The translations under genes and the position numbers were made by a program. Shown here one piece after another: positions 19,168 to 27,586 of a DNA stretch of 58,147 nt. The notes below the pieces were generated by a model that saw only the letters and a list, made by a program, of their open reading frames with translations, was not told where the DNA came from and ran no database searches. Location: the NCBI GenBank assembly GCA_022014155.1, contig JAKLLS010000007.1:1-58147 (forward strand), read 5' to 3'. Within the stretch, counting starts at the first letter, position 1, and each line of letters starts with the position of its first letter. This DNA comes from Marinobacter sp. (lineage in GTDB: Bacteria > Pseudomonadota > Gammaproteobacteria > Pseudomonadales > Oleiphilaceae).

Positions 19168-20142
19168 TTACTCCGGCCCCCGAGTCAGAGTGTGAATCGT
19201 CACTTCCGGTGGGCAGTTCAGGCGCACGTTGATGACCGAGGTGCCGGACCCCGGCGAGGTGTAACCCTGCATGCCATTCATTCGCCAGTGTCCACGGCCG
19301 AGAGCCCTTGGGCAGTCGGAATCCAGGGTGACGGGAAGGCCTCCGGGCAGACAGATCTGACCGCCGTGGGTATGGCCACACAGAAAAATGTCGTAGCCGG
19401 CGTGCGCGGCTTCCCGATAGATCTCCGGTGTATGGCTAAGTAAAATGCTGATGCCCCCAAGGGGGATGTTATCCCCTGCCCGGTGCAGGTTGTGAACCTT
19501 GTAGAAGTGGGCATCATCCACCCCAGCCAGGTAAAGGGCTTCTCCGTTGCGACGAACCTCTGAATGTTCGTTCATTAGCAGCCGATAGCCCATGTCTTCC
19601 AGCCCGGGCACCATCCGTATACTGTCGTGATTGCCTAGCACCGCGTAGGCATCGCCGCTAATCGCATCCCTGAGTTTCGCCATGCCTTCCAGTGCTTCGT
19701 CCACGGGCCCCCAAGTCAGGCGTCGGTAATCACCGGTCAGTACGCACAGGTCGTATTCCAGGGGAGTGATCTGGTCGATCACCGCCCGAAGGTTGGCCTC
19801 GTCCATATCGACATGCAGGTCAGTCAGATGGAGAATGCGGAAACCCTCAAAGGATGCCGGCAGGTCCGGTACATGAAACGAGTTATTGGTGGTGGCCAGG
19901 CGTCGACTGTTGTTTTGCCCGCGCCGGAGCAGGCCGGACATTTGCAGGCAGAAACGGATAAAACCAGGCGCTAATGCCCAGTTTTCCAGGTGGAATGTCT
20001 TGTGGTTTGGTCCGAATACCCTGGCTTCGGCTTCCCGTTCGATCCCCAGCCTCTGGCGGGCGTGGACCGGGCCAAGCCGGAGGCTTAAACGGTACTCCAG
20101 TAGTTCATCCTGACTTTCTGGTGTATGGGCCCTGGCGGTCAT
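19168..20142 (-). CDS. Calcineurin-like metallophosphoesterase (YkuE-like)
   Basis: 324 residues from the ATG at 20142 (AGGATCTAAC just ahead); a longer in-frame start 99 bp upstream lies over the msrA promoter side and looks non-coding. The metal-binding motifs are complete: LTDLHVD, LTGDYR, GNHD, SHTPE and GHTHGGQI. Related enzymes such as YkuE and LpxG-like proteins cleave phosphodiester or pyrophosphate bonds in lipid precursors; the substrate here is unknown. No clear signal peptide, but a hydrophobic patch (WALAPGFIRFCLQMSGLL) may associate with the membrane. Confidence 0.85.
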   Translation of the reverse strand: MTARAHTPESQDELLEYRLSLRLGPVHARQRLGIEREAEARVFGPNHKTFHLENWALAPGFIRFCLQMSGLLRRGQNNSRRLATTNNSFHVPDLPASFEGFRILHLTDLHVDMDEANLRAVIDQITPLEYDLCVLTGDYRRLTWGPVDEALEGMAKLRDAISGDAYAVLGNHDSIRMVPGLEDMGYRLLMNEHSEVRRNGEALYLAGVDDAHFYKVHNLHRAGDNIPLGGISILLSHTPEIYREAAHAGYDIFLCGHTHGGQICLPGGLPVTLDSDCPRALGRGHWRMNGMQGYTSPGSGTSVINVRLNCPPEVTIHTLTRGPE

Positions 20143-20257
20143 GTTAGATCCTGCATTGCACGTATTGGCAAACCCTAACTCCATTATGGTTGGCTTGGGG
20201 AGGGTTGCAACCGCAGTGATACAATGTTCATGTTTCACCAAACAAGCGGAGGCGATT

Positions 20258-20902
20258 ATGGCAACATCATGTAATATTCCGGGGCTGGAAGTGCCGCGCA
20301 GCCGATTCCCTGATCCGGAACAGGATCTGGATGACAGTGCCAGCGCTGCCCATGTGGTCCTGGCTGGCGGTTGTTTCTGGTGCGTTGAAGCTGTGTTTCT
20401 GGCGATTAACGGTGTAACACACGTGGAGTCCGGTTATGCCGGAGGCAGTGCCGACACGGCGAATTACGAGGCCGTATGCGGTGGCCAGACCGGTCATGCC
20501 GAAGTGGTGGATATTCACTACGATCCATCCAAAGTCAGCTTTGGGCAGTTATTGAAAGTCTTCTTCTCCGTGGCCCACGACCCCACCCAGTTAAACCGTC
20601 AGGGGCATGATCGCGGTACCCAATACCGATCCGCGGTGTTCTATGAAACTCCGGAGCAGAAGCGTGTGGTCGAAGCTTACATTCGCCAGCTTGATGCTGC
20701 CGGAGTCTACCCGGAACCTATTGTTACACGGCTGGAGTCGCTGGAAGCTTTTTACCCGGCCGAGGCCTACCACCAGAACTTCGCCGCCCAAAATCCCTAT
20801 CAGCCCTACGTCATGGCGGTCGCCGCACCGAAGGTGGAGAAGCTGGTGAAGTCCTATGGCGATTATCTGAAACCCGATTACCGCAACGACGACACAGCCT
20901 GA
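20258..20902 (+). CDS. msrA: Peptide methionine-(S)-sulfoxide reductase MsrA
   Basis: 214 residues from the ATG at 20258 behind GGAGG. The catalytic GGCFWC motif is followed by [42 protein letters not shown] with the substrate-binding residues, and AEAYHQNF. It repairs the S epimer of oxidised methionine using thioredoxin; resolving cysteines near the C-terminus are not obvious. The adjacent msrB gene, 10 bp downstream, handles the R epimer, so the pair is a complete repair unit in the cytoplasm. Confidence 0.95.
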   Translation: MATSCNIPGLEVPRSRFPDPEQDLDDSASAAHVVLAGGCFWCVEAVFLAINGVTHVESGYAGGSADTANYEAVCGGQTGHAEVVDIHYDPSKVSFGQLLKVFFSVAHDPTQLNRQGHDRGTQYRSAVFYETPEQKRVVEAYIRQLDAAGVYPEPIVTRLESLEAFYPAEAYHQNFAAQNPYQPYVMAVAAPKVEKLVKSYGDYLKPDYRNDDTA

Positions 20903-20912
20903 GGAGATTGTC

Positions 20913-21335
20913 ATGAGTGTTTCTGCTTCCGGATACGACCTGACCCCACTGACCCCGGCACAGGTCGAGGAAATGTCAGCAGACCTGTCGGTGGAAGAGC
21001 GCCGGGTGCTGCTTGACCACGGTACCGAGCACCCCTTCTGCGGGACGTTGCTGGATAACAAGAAAGAGGGGGTCTACCACTGCCGGTTGTGTGACCTTCC
21101 ATTGTTCAGTTCCAATTCCAAATTTGATTCCGGAACCGGCTGGCCAAGCTTCTTCCAGCCTTATGACAAGGAGCATATCCGCTACATTGAGGACAACAGC
21201 CTGGGTATGACCCGCACCGAGATCCGCTGTCCACGGTGTGACAGTCATCTGGGCCATGTATTTCCCGATGGCCCCCCTCCCACCGGCCAACGGTATTGCC
21301 TGAACTCTGTTGCCATGGTGTTTCGGGATCAATAA
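20913..21335 (+). CDS. msrB: Peptide methionine-(R)-sulfoxide reductase MsrB
   Basis: 140 residues. Catalytic Cys in RYCLNSVAM near the C-terminus; two CxxC pairs that bind structural zinc (CRLC and CPRC); the substrate-pocket stretch [10 protein letters not shown] and [11 protein letters not shown]. The ATG follows GAGGAGATTGTC. Co-transcribed with msrA and probably with the acyltransferase gene that starts 10 bp after its stop. Confidence 0.95.
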   Translation: MSVSASGYDLTPLTPAQVEEMSADLSVEERRVLLDHGTEHPFCGTLLDNKKEGVYHCRLCDLPLFSSNSKFDSGTGWPSFFQPYDKEHIRYIEDNSLGMTRTEIRCPRCDSHLGHVFPDGPPPTGQRYCLNSVAMVFRDQ

Positions 21336-21344
21336 GGAACCTGC

Positions 21345-22109
21345 ATGATCAGACTGGATACGAGCCCGCTGACGGAGTCGGCGACCTTGCTGAGGCGGGC
21401 GGGGGTTGTTCTGGGATCGGTGGGGCTGACGGCGTTGTACTCCTTGCTGGTGCTGTTACGGGCCTTATTTGGCCGGCTGAATCGACCGATTGTCGACAAG
21501 TATTGCCGGGAGTGGTCGGCGGCTTTGTTGCGGTTGGTGCGGGTGAGTCTCACCGTACGGGGTGCGGTGCCTGATTTTGGCGATGGCCGGCGCTACATCA
21601 TCATGTGCACCCATGCCAGCCATTACGATATCCCGGTGACCTTTGTCTCCTTGCCCGGATCGGTGCGGATGCTCGCCAAGAAGGAATTGTTCAGCATCCC
21701 GATCCTGGGGCAGGCGATGAAAGCGGCCGAGTTTCCGTCTATTGACCGGGCCAACCATTTGCGTGCGGTCAAAGATCTTGAGAAAGCACGGGCGATGATG
21801 GAAAGCGGCATAGTGCTCTGGGCCGCGCCAGAAGGCACGCGCTCACCCGATGGTCACTTGCTGTCATTCAAGAAGGGCTGCTTTCACCTGGCGCTAGACA
21901 CTCAGGCGGTGATCGTGCCGGTGGCCATTCGGGGCATTCACAAGGTCTTGCCGGCCAGGACATGGCGTATCAATCTGGGGCAGCCAGTGGATGTCCGGGT
22001 GGGTGCGCCGATCGATACGTCGGGTAAAGGCAAGGAGGACCTTGTGGAGGTCGTGGCTGAAGTGCGCGGACGCCTGGAAGACCTCCTGGGAGATGGTGAA
22101 GCCGCGTGA
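21345..22109 (+). CDS. 1-acyl-sn-glycerol-3-phosphate acyltransferase family protein (PlsC-like)
   Basis: 254 residues. N-terminal membrane segment (about 20-45, GVVLGSVGLTALYSLLVLL), then the acyltransferase blocks: HASHYDIP (HX4D catalytic motif), KKELFSIPILGQAMK, and PEGTRSPDG; the VPVAIRG stretch closes the domain. Transfers acyl chains from acyl-ACP or acyl-CoA to lysophosphatidate or a related lysolipid at the inner membrane. The ATG follows AAGGAACCTGC. Several paralogues are usual in such genomes, so exact substrate is not assigned. Confidence 0.88.
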   Translation: MIRLDTSPLTESATLLRRAGVVLGSVGLTALYSLLVLLRALFGRLNRPIVDKYCREWSAALLRLVRVSLTVRGAVPDFGDGRRYIIMCTHASHYDIPVTFVSLPGSVRMLAKKELFSIPILGQAMKAAEFPSIDRANHLRAVKDLEKARAMMESGIVLWAAPEGTRSPDGHLLSFKKGCFHLALDTQAVIVPVAIRGIHKVLPARTWRINLGQPVDVRVGAPIDTSGKGKEDLVEVVAEVRGRLEDLLGDGEAA

Positions 22110-22132
22110 TCCCACGGCTCCACGTTTCCTGA

Positions 22133-23104
22133 TCAGCCGATGATGGTCGATGCCAGATAGCCCGTGTAACTCACGTAAACCAGTAACAGCAGTGCGCCGT
22201 CGAAACGGCTGATCAGCTTGCGTTTTCCGGTTAACCCTACCGTCATAAGTAGCAGCCCCACAGTAAGCGCGGCCATGAGTGTCCAGTCACGATACAGGAC
22301 TTCCGGATCAACAGTCAGGGGGTTTATGGTTGCGGCCAGGCCGACCACGGCCAGGGTGTTGAAGATTCCGGACCCCACAATATTGCCGAGAATCAGGTCG
22401 TGTTCGTTTTTCTTGACTGCGGCCAATGCCGACGCCAGTTCCGGCAGTGAGGTGCCGATGGCAACGATAGTCAGGCCGATAATCAAGTCACTGACGCCCA
22501 GAGCCTGGGCGATGGTCACCGCGCCCCATACCAGCATCCTGGAGCTGACAATCAATAACACCAGACCGACCACCAGCCATATCAGGGCGACTTTCAGTGG
22601 CATCGGATGGGCGATCAGTTCTGCATCGGTATCACCGACCAGAGTGTCGCCTTTGCCCTTGATGCCCTGATAAATGGACCAGCCCATGACAGCGGCGAAT
22701 ACGCCCAGCAATACCCAGCCATCCAACCGTGTCAGCTGACCGTCCAGCAACTGCACACCGGCAATGGCGGTAAGCACCAGCAGCAGCGGCAGTTCCTTAC
22801 GGATCACCTGGGAATGGACGGCGATGGGGGCGATCACCGCTGTCAGGCCCACAATCAGGGCAATATTGGTGATGTTGGAACCGTAGCCGTTACCAAGAGC
22901 CAGGCCAGGATTGCCATCGGCAGCGGCCATGGCGGAAACGGCCAGTTCCGGGGCCGAGGTGCCGAAACCAATGATCACCATGCCGATAAGCAACGAGGGC
23001 ATGCCCAAGTGTTTGGCGGTAGCGGCAGCGCCTTCGACAAATCGGTCGGCACTCCAGACCAATAGAATAAGACCGGCAATAATGGCTGCAATTGCCAACA
23101 ACAT
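22133..23104 (-). CDS. Calcium/sodium antiporter, CaCA family (YrbG-like)
   Basis: 323 residues, about ten hydrophobic helices, with the two inverted alpha-repeat motifs of the family: GFGTSAPELAVSA with NGYGSNITNIALIVG in the first half and AIGTSLPELASALAA with GNIVGSGIFNTLAVVG in the second. Exchanges Na+ (or H+) for Ca2+ across the inner membrane. Encoded 9 bp after the NhaD-type antiporter gene, so both ion transporters share a transcript, as fits a salt-exposed organism. Confidence 0.92.
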   Translation of the reverse strand: MLLAIAAIIAGLILLVWSADRFVEGAAATAKHLGMPSLLIGMVIIGFGTSAPELAVSAMAAADGNPGLALGNGYGSNITNIALIVGLTAVIAPIAVHSQVIRKELPLLLVLTAIAGVQLLDGQLTRLDGWVLLGVFAAVMGWSIYQGIKGKGDTLVGDTDAELIAHPMPLKVALIWLVVGLVLLIVSSRMLVWGAVTIAQALGVSDLIIGLTIVAIGTSLPELASALAAVKKNEHDLILGNIVGSGIFNTLAVVGLAATINPLTVDPEVLYRDWTLMAALTVGLLLMTVGLTGKRKLISRFDGALLLLVYVSYTGYLASTIIG

Positions 23105-23113
23105 AATGAAACC

Positions 23114-24364
23114 TCAGTGAATGAAACGACCCAGCATGAACACCCCGGCATATCCAAGGGTGTATGCCAGCAAAAGGTGGCCAAGATACCGCATATAGGT
23201 AGCAAAGGTCAGCCCGGGAATCTTGCTCATAGCTACGATGCCGGCGGCCGAGCCGATGACCAGCAGCGAGCCGCCAACACCGACGGCGTAGGTCAGTCCC
23301 ATCCATTCCCCGGGGCTCATTTCGATGCCGGACTTCAGCAGGGCCGCCGTGAGCGGCACGTTGTCGATGATTGCGGAGAAAATGCCCATCAGGTAGTTGG
23401 CCGCGACCGGGGGCAGGACCTCATAGATGTCCACCAGTGACTGCAGGGCGTGGATTTCCTTGAGCATACCCACCAGCAGCAGAATACCGAGGAAGAACAG
23501 TAAGGTTTCAAACTCGATTACGCGGATGTATTCCAGAATCGGGTCCAGATCACTGTCCGTACTCATAAAGCGGGAAACCAGGAACATAATGGACAGGCCA
23601 AACAGGAACGTCAGTACTGGCGGTATGCTGAACAGGGCATTGCCGGAAATAGTGGCAATGATGGTTAACAGGAACAGGACGCTGATCACCGCATCCACCG
23701 GGCGTACCCGATGGCTGGAGGCGTTGAGGGTGACTGTGCCGGTCAGCCCCCGGGACAGGAAAACCGCCAGGATGAACACCGTGATGGAGGCTGGAACGGC
23801 GAGGGTCAGCAGAGTCAGGATTTCGACCTTGTCTGCCAGGAAAATCATCAGTGTGGTGACGTCCCCGGTGATCAGTGACACCCCGCCGGAGTTGACGGCA
23901 AAGACCACCAGGGTGATGAACTGTATGCGTTTTTTCAGCTCAAGATCGAGCGAGAGAATCAGCGAACATGAGACTAAAGTGGCGGTGATATTGTCCGCCA
24001 AAGACGAGAAGATAAAACAAAAAAGGCCAGTCAGAAACAGCAACTTCCGTTCGCTTACCTGTTTCGGCATGATCAGGTACACCACATTTTCGATCATACC
24101 CTTCTTGTTCAGGTACGCGACAAACGTCATGGCCGAGACCAGAAATAGCCAGAGCCCGGCAATTTCGGCAATGCTTTCGGCGAGTCCGGCGGAGATGGCA
24201 GACGTTTCCGTCGCATCCTTACTGAACACAAACAGCAACATCCAGCTCAGCGTGCCGAAAAAAAGTGTAACCTTGGCCTTGTTGACGTGAATGACTTCTT
24301 CAAAAATAACGCCCAGCAAGGCCAGGATAGCCAGTAATACAAGAACAGGCTCAAGACTGAACAT
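23114..24364 (-). CDS. nhaD: Na+/H+ antiporter NhaD-type (ion transporter superfamily)
   Basis: 416 residues with about eleven or twelve hydrophobic segments. NhaD/ArsB-like blocks: FSSLADNITATLVSCSLILS, VVFAVNSGGVSLITGDVTTLMI and, near the C-terminus, AIIDNVPLTAALLKSG with GVGGSLLVIGSAAGIVAM. The two conserved Asp-Asn/Asn-rich loops (ADNITA and IDNVPLTA) match the cation site. Exports Na+ (and Li+) in exchange for protons, typical of marine bacteria. First gene of a two-gene unit with the Ca2+/Na+ antiporter. Confidence 0.9.
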   Translation of the reverse strand: MFSLEPVLVLLAILALLGVIFEEVIHVNKAKVTLFFGTLSWMLLFVFSKDATETSAISAGLAESIAEIAGLWLFLVSAMTFVAYLNKKGMIENVVYLIMPKQVSERKLLFLTGLFCFIFSSLADNITATLVSCSLILSLDLELKKRIQFITLVVFAVNSGGVSLITGDVTTLMIFLADKVEILTLLTLAVPASITVFILAVFLSRGLTGTVTLNASSHRVRPVDAVISVLFLLTIIATISGNALFSIPPVLTFLFGLSIMFLVSRFMSTDSDLDPILEYIRVIEFETLLFFLGILLLVGMLKEIHALQSLVDIYEVLPPVAANYLMGIFSAIIDNVPLTAALLKSGIEMSPGEWMGLTYAVGVGGSLLVIGSAAGIVAMSKIPGLTFATYMRYLGHLLLAYTLGYAGVFMLGRFIH

Positions 24365-24662
24365 AGGGCATCCTGAAAGCGGTTGATTGTAGACAAGCGG
24401 CTGGATTTTAGACCTTTGACCTGCCGGGGGCTACTGTTCGCAGGTAAAGACAACCGTCGGGTTGCTTGCTTTTATTGGGGTGTAAAGCGTACCCATTGAC
24501 TATCGCAATTTATTCTTGGGGCAAAAACCGGGATAATTGCGCCACATATTCGGACAGGAAGCCGTTGCCGGGCCCTAGATTCCTTGCTCTGCAGGCTTCC
24601 CAAAGACCTCTTTGCTGATCGTGGAGAGGTGACAGGCTCAAAATCAAGCAGGGTGAAGACTA

Positions 24663-26144
24663 ATGGCCGTAAGACAGGCAGATGTAGTGCTGGTCGGCGG
24701 GGGCGTCATGAGCGCTACCCTCGGCATGATGCTCAGGCAGCTGGACCCATCACTGGACATCGTCATGGTGGAACGTCTCGATCACGTTGCCCATGAAAGC
24801 ACCGATGGGTGGAACAATGCAGGCACCGGCCACGCCGGGTATTGCGAACTGAATTACACCCCCGAAACCGATGATGGCGATGTGGCCATCGAGCGGGCGC
24901 TTCAGATCAACGCCTCCTTTGAAGTGTCGCTGCAGTTCTGGTCCTATCTGGTTGAGCAGGGCATGTTGCCGGAACCCACATCGTTCATTAACCGAACGCC
25001 TCACCAGAGCTTTGTCTGGGGTGAAAAGGACGTGGCTTTCCTCAAGCGCCGCTACGAGAAACTCAGCGCCCATCACCTGTTCCGGGAAATGGAGTACACC
25101 GAATCCCCGGACGACCTGGCTGAGTGGATGCCGCTGGTGGTCAAGCACCGTGATCCCAAGCAGCCGGTGGCGGCCACGCGGATCACTCATGGTTCGGACG
25201 TCGATTTCGGCTCTCTCACCCGTAGTATGGTGAAGCACCTGGAAAGCACGCCCAATTTTGAACTGATGCTCAGCAGCCCGGTTCACTACCTGGCCAAGCG
25301 GGACAACGGCCGCTGGAAAGTGCGGGTAAAAGACCAGAAAACCGGTGAGGTCAAGAAACTGGAAGCCGGTTTCGTGTTCCTGGGGGCCGGCGGTGGGGCC
25401 CTGCCGATGCTGCAGAAGTCCAATGTCGACGAGGCTCGCGGTTACGGTGGTTTTCCGGTCAGTGGCCAGTGGCTGGTCTGTCAGGAGCCGGAGGTCGTCA
25501 AGCAGCACCACTCCAAGGTCTACGGCAAGGCACCCATCGGTGCGCCGCCGATGTCAGTGCCACACCTGGATACCCGCATCATTAACGGCGAGCCGGCGTT
25601 GCTGTTCGGACCATTTGCCGGGTTCACCACCCGGTTCCTGAAGCAGGGGTCGGTGTTCGATCTGTTTGGATCGGTGAAGCCCACTAACCTGCGTCCGATG
25701 CTTTCCGTTAGCAGGACCAACATGGACCTGACCCGTTACCTGATTGGCGAAGTGTTCCAGTCCCACTCCGAGCGTGTGGCGGCCCTGCGCAACTTTTTCC
25801 CGAATGCCAAGGAGGAAAACTGGAAACTGCAGAGCGCCGGCCAGCGGGTACAGATCATCAAGCAGACCCCCGACGGTGGCGGTAAGCTTGAGTTCGGCAC
25901 GGAAATCGTGGCGGCGAAAGACGGCTCGCTGGCGGCCCTGCTGGGAGCATCCCCCGGTGCCTCCACCGCAGCCCATGCGATGATAGACGTCATCGAGCGC
26001 TGTTTTGCTGACAAGATCAAGACCGCCGAGTGGCAGGACCGCATGAAAGAAATGGTGCCGTCCTATGGCCAGTCGCTGGTCGATGATGAGCCCCTGCTCC
26101 GGCGAGTTCGGGATAGAACACTGACAACGCTGCAATTGGGCTGA
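24663..26144 (+). CDS. mqo: Malate:quinone oxidoreductase
   Basis: 493 residues, usual length. FAD-binding GGGVMSATLGMML at the N-terminus, then ERLDHVAHESTDGWNNAGTGHAG, HQSFVWG and LLFGPFAGFTTRFLKQGS; C-terminal LLGASPGASTAAHAM. A peripheral membrane flavoprotein that passes electrons from malate to the quinone pool, replacing or complementing NAD-dependent malate dehydrogenase. The ATG follows AGGGTGAAG. The 298-bp stretch before it (24365-24662) holds its promoter and that of nhaD, but I see no clear boxes apart from an isolated TTGACT near 24497. Confidence 0.95.
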   Translation: MAVRQADVVLVGGGVMSATLGMMLRQLDPSLDIVMVERLDHVAHESTDGWNNAGTGHAGYCELNYTPETDDGDVAIERALQINASFEVSLQFWSYLVEQGMLPEPTSFINRTPHQSFVWGEKDVAFLKRRYEKLSAHHLFREMEYTESPDDLAEWMPLVVKHRDPKQPVAATRITHGSDVDFGSLTRSMVKHLESTPNFELMLSSPVHYLAKRDNGRWKVRVKDQKTGEVKKLEAGFVFLGAGGGALPMLQKSNVDEARGYGGFPVSGQWLVCQEPEVVKQHHSKVYGKAPIGAPPMSVPHLDTRIINGEPALLFGPFAGFTTRFLKQGSVFDLFGSVKPTNLRPMLSVSRTNMDLTRYLIGEVFQSHSERVAALRNFFPNAKEENWKLQSAGQRVQIIKQTPDGGGKLEFGTEIVAAKDGSLAALLGASPGASTAAHAMIDVIERCFADKIKTAEWQDRMKEMVPSYGQSLVDDEPLLRRVRDRTLTTLQLG

Positions 26145-26172
26145 TATACCCAATTAATCTAAAAACAATGGG

Positions 26173-26218
26173 AGCACTACGAATACTGGTCCAGTTACCA
26201 GCGTTTGTGGTGCTTTTT
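26173..26218 (+). terminator. Two-stage hairpin terminator after mqo
   Basis: AGCACTAC (26173-26180) pairs with GTGGTGCT (26207-26214) with one G-U pair, and inside it CTGGT pairs with ACCAG; a run of T follows (26214-26218). This separates mqo from the ATP-grasp cluster, whose promoter must therefore lie within the next 80 bp. Confidence 0.72.
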
Positions 26219-26300
26219 GCGTTTTATCGAGGAGAGAACATTTGCCATTTGTGCTGAAACCTCTAGCTTAGTAGATACATCCCCTGAAAGGAGAACTGCC

Positions 26301-27533
26301 GTGAGTGAGCAAAAGTTCAATCCGGAAAAAGGATACATCGCTTTGCTGGGGTGGAGCCTCAACGCTATCGAGGCAGCAGACAAGTTTGACCGCCGTTATG
26401 TCGTGGTTGCCCCGGACTGGGCCGAGGCTTACTGCACAGAGCACGATATTCCGTACGTGCCCTGGAACTTTGAGCGACTGAATGATCGTTCTTTCGAAAT
26501 TGCCCAAACCCTCAACGAGATGGGGGTGAATGTGGCAATCCCGTTGTTTGAAGAGACCGTGGAATGGGCAGGGGCCATCAATTCGGTGCTGCTGGACAAC
26601 CCTCGCCTGTTTGGTCAGGCCATGTTGTTGCGTGACAAGGCGCTGATGAAGCGCCGTGCCCAGCTCGGCGGCATTCGTGTCGGTATTTTCGAGGAGGCCC
26701 ATGACAAGGAAGATGTGGTGCGTTTCCTCAAGCGGGTCAACCAGACACTGTTGAAACTGGATGGTGACCCCAATGACCCGATCCATCTGAAAGCTTTCGA
26801 CAAGGCTGGTTGCCTCGGGCACCGGGTGATTCGTACCCCGGACGAAGTGGATACCATTCCGGACGAGGAATTCCCGGTGTTGATGGAGTCCCATCTGGAC
26901 GGCTGGGAGTTTGCAGTGGAAGCCTGGATTCACAACGGTAAGGTCGCATTCCTCAATATTTCGGAATACGTGACCCTGGGTTATTCGGTGTTTGTGCCGG
27001 CCACACCGGACCTGGAAAAGTATCGCCCGCAGATTACCGCGGAGATTGAGAAGCTGATCAAGACTTTTGATATCGAGTTCGGGTTTATACACCCCGAGTA
27101 CTTTGTCACCAGCGACAGTACCATGTATTTTGGTGAGGTGGCCTACCGCCCACCGGGCTTCAAGGTCTTTGAGTTACTGGAGAGAGCCTACGGCTTTAAT
27201 GCCTATCAGGGCCTGATCCTGACGTTTGATCCGAAGACCACAGAGGAAGAGGTGAAGGCCTTTTTCCCGAAGGAAGTCGTGGACGCGAAGGGCTATGCCG
27301 GTTGTTTCGGTGTCTATCCCCGCCGTCGGGTGGTCAGCAAGCTGGAAATGCCCGAGGAAACCGAAAACCACGAGTATTTCGAGTCTCATGAGTTGACGCC
27401 GCCGATTGAGGAAACCGTCACCAAGCGTACCGCGTTTGGGACCCATTGGGGGTTGATCTACTTCTTCGGTGAGGACCCCTATGTGATGCGGGATCTTCTT
27501 AAACACCAGGAAGAACTGGATTTCTATGTATAA
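26301..27533 (+). CDS. ATP-grasp carboxylate-amine/thiol ligase of unknown substrate
   Basis: 410 residues from GTG 26301 behind AAAGGAG; the frame is open upstream but without protein-like sequence. N-terminal pre-ATP-grasp domain (about 10-110, GYIALLGWSLNAIEAAD), then ATP-grasp: LRDKALMKRRAQLGG, ESHLDGWEFAVEAWIHNG, and the metal-binding region FGFIHPEYFVTSDSTMYFGEVAYRPPG, where Glu/Asn-type ligands usually sit. Such enzymes make acyl-phosphates and join them to an amine. No membrane segment. The next gene begins 54 bp later on the same strand. Biotin carboxylase and D-Ala ligase are excluded by length and lack of their signatures; the product is unknown. Confidence 0.82.
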   Translation: MSEQKFNPEKGYIALLGWSLNAIEAADKFDRRYVVVAPDWAEAYCTEHDIPYVPWNFERLNDRSFEIAQTLNEMGVNVAIPLFEETVEWAGAINSVLLDNPRLFGQAMLLRDKALMKRRAQLGGIRVGIFEEAHDKEDVVRFLKRVNQTLLKLDGDPNDPIHLKAFDKAGCLGHRVIRTPDEVDTIPDEEFPVLMESHLDGWEFAVEAWIHNGKVAFLNISEYVTLGYSVFVPATPDLEKYRPQITAEIEKLIKTFDIEFGFIHPEYFVTSDSTMYFGEVAYRPPGFKVFELLERAYGFNAYQGLILTFDPKTTEEEVKAFFPKEVVDAKGYAGCFGVYPRRRVVSKLEMPEETENHEYFESHELTPPIEETVTKRTAFGTHWGLIYFFGEDPYVMRDLLKHQEELDFYV

Positions 27534-27586
27534 TTCCGTCAGGAATTACTAACAGTGGGTCTGGTCCAGGCCCTGAGGAAGACAGT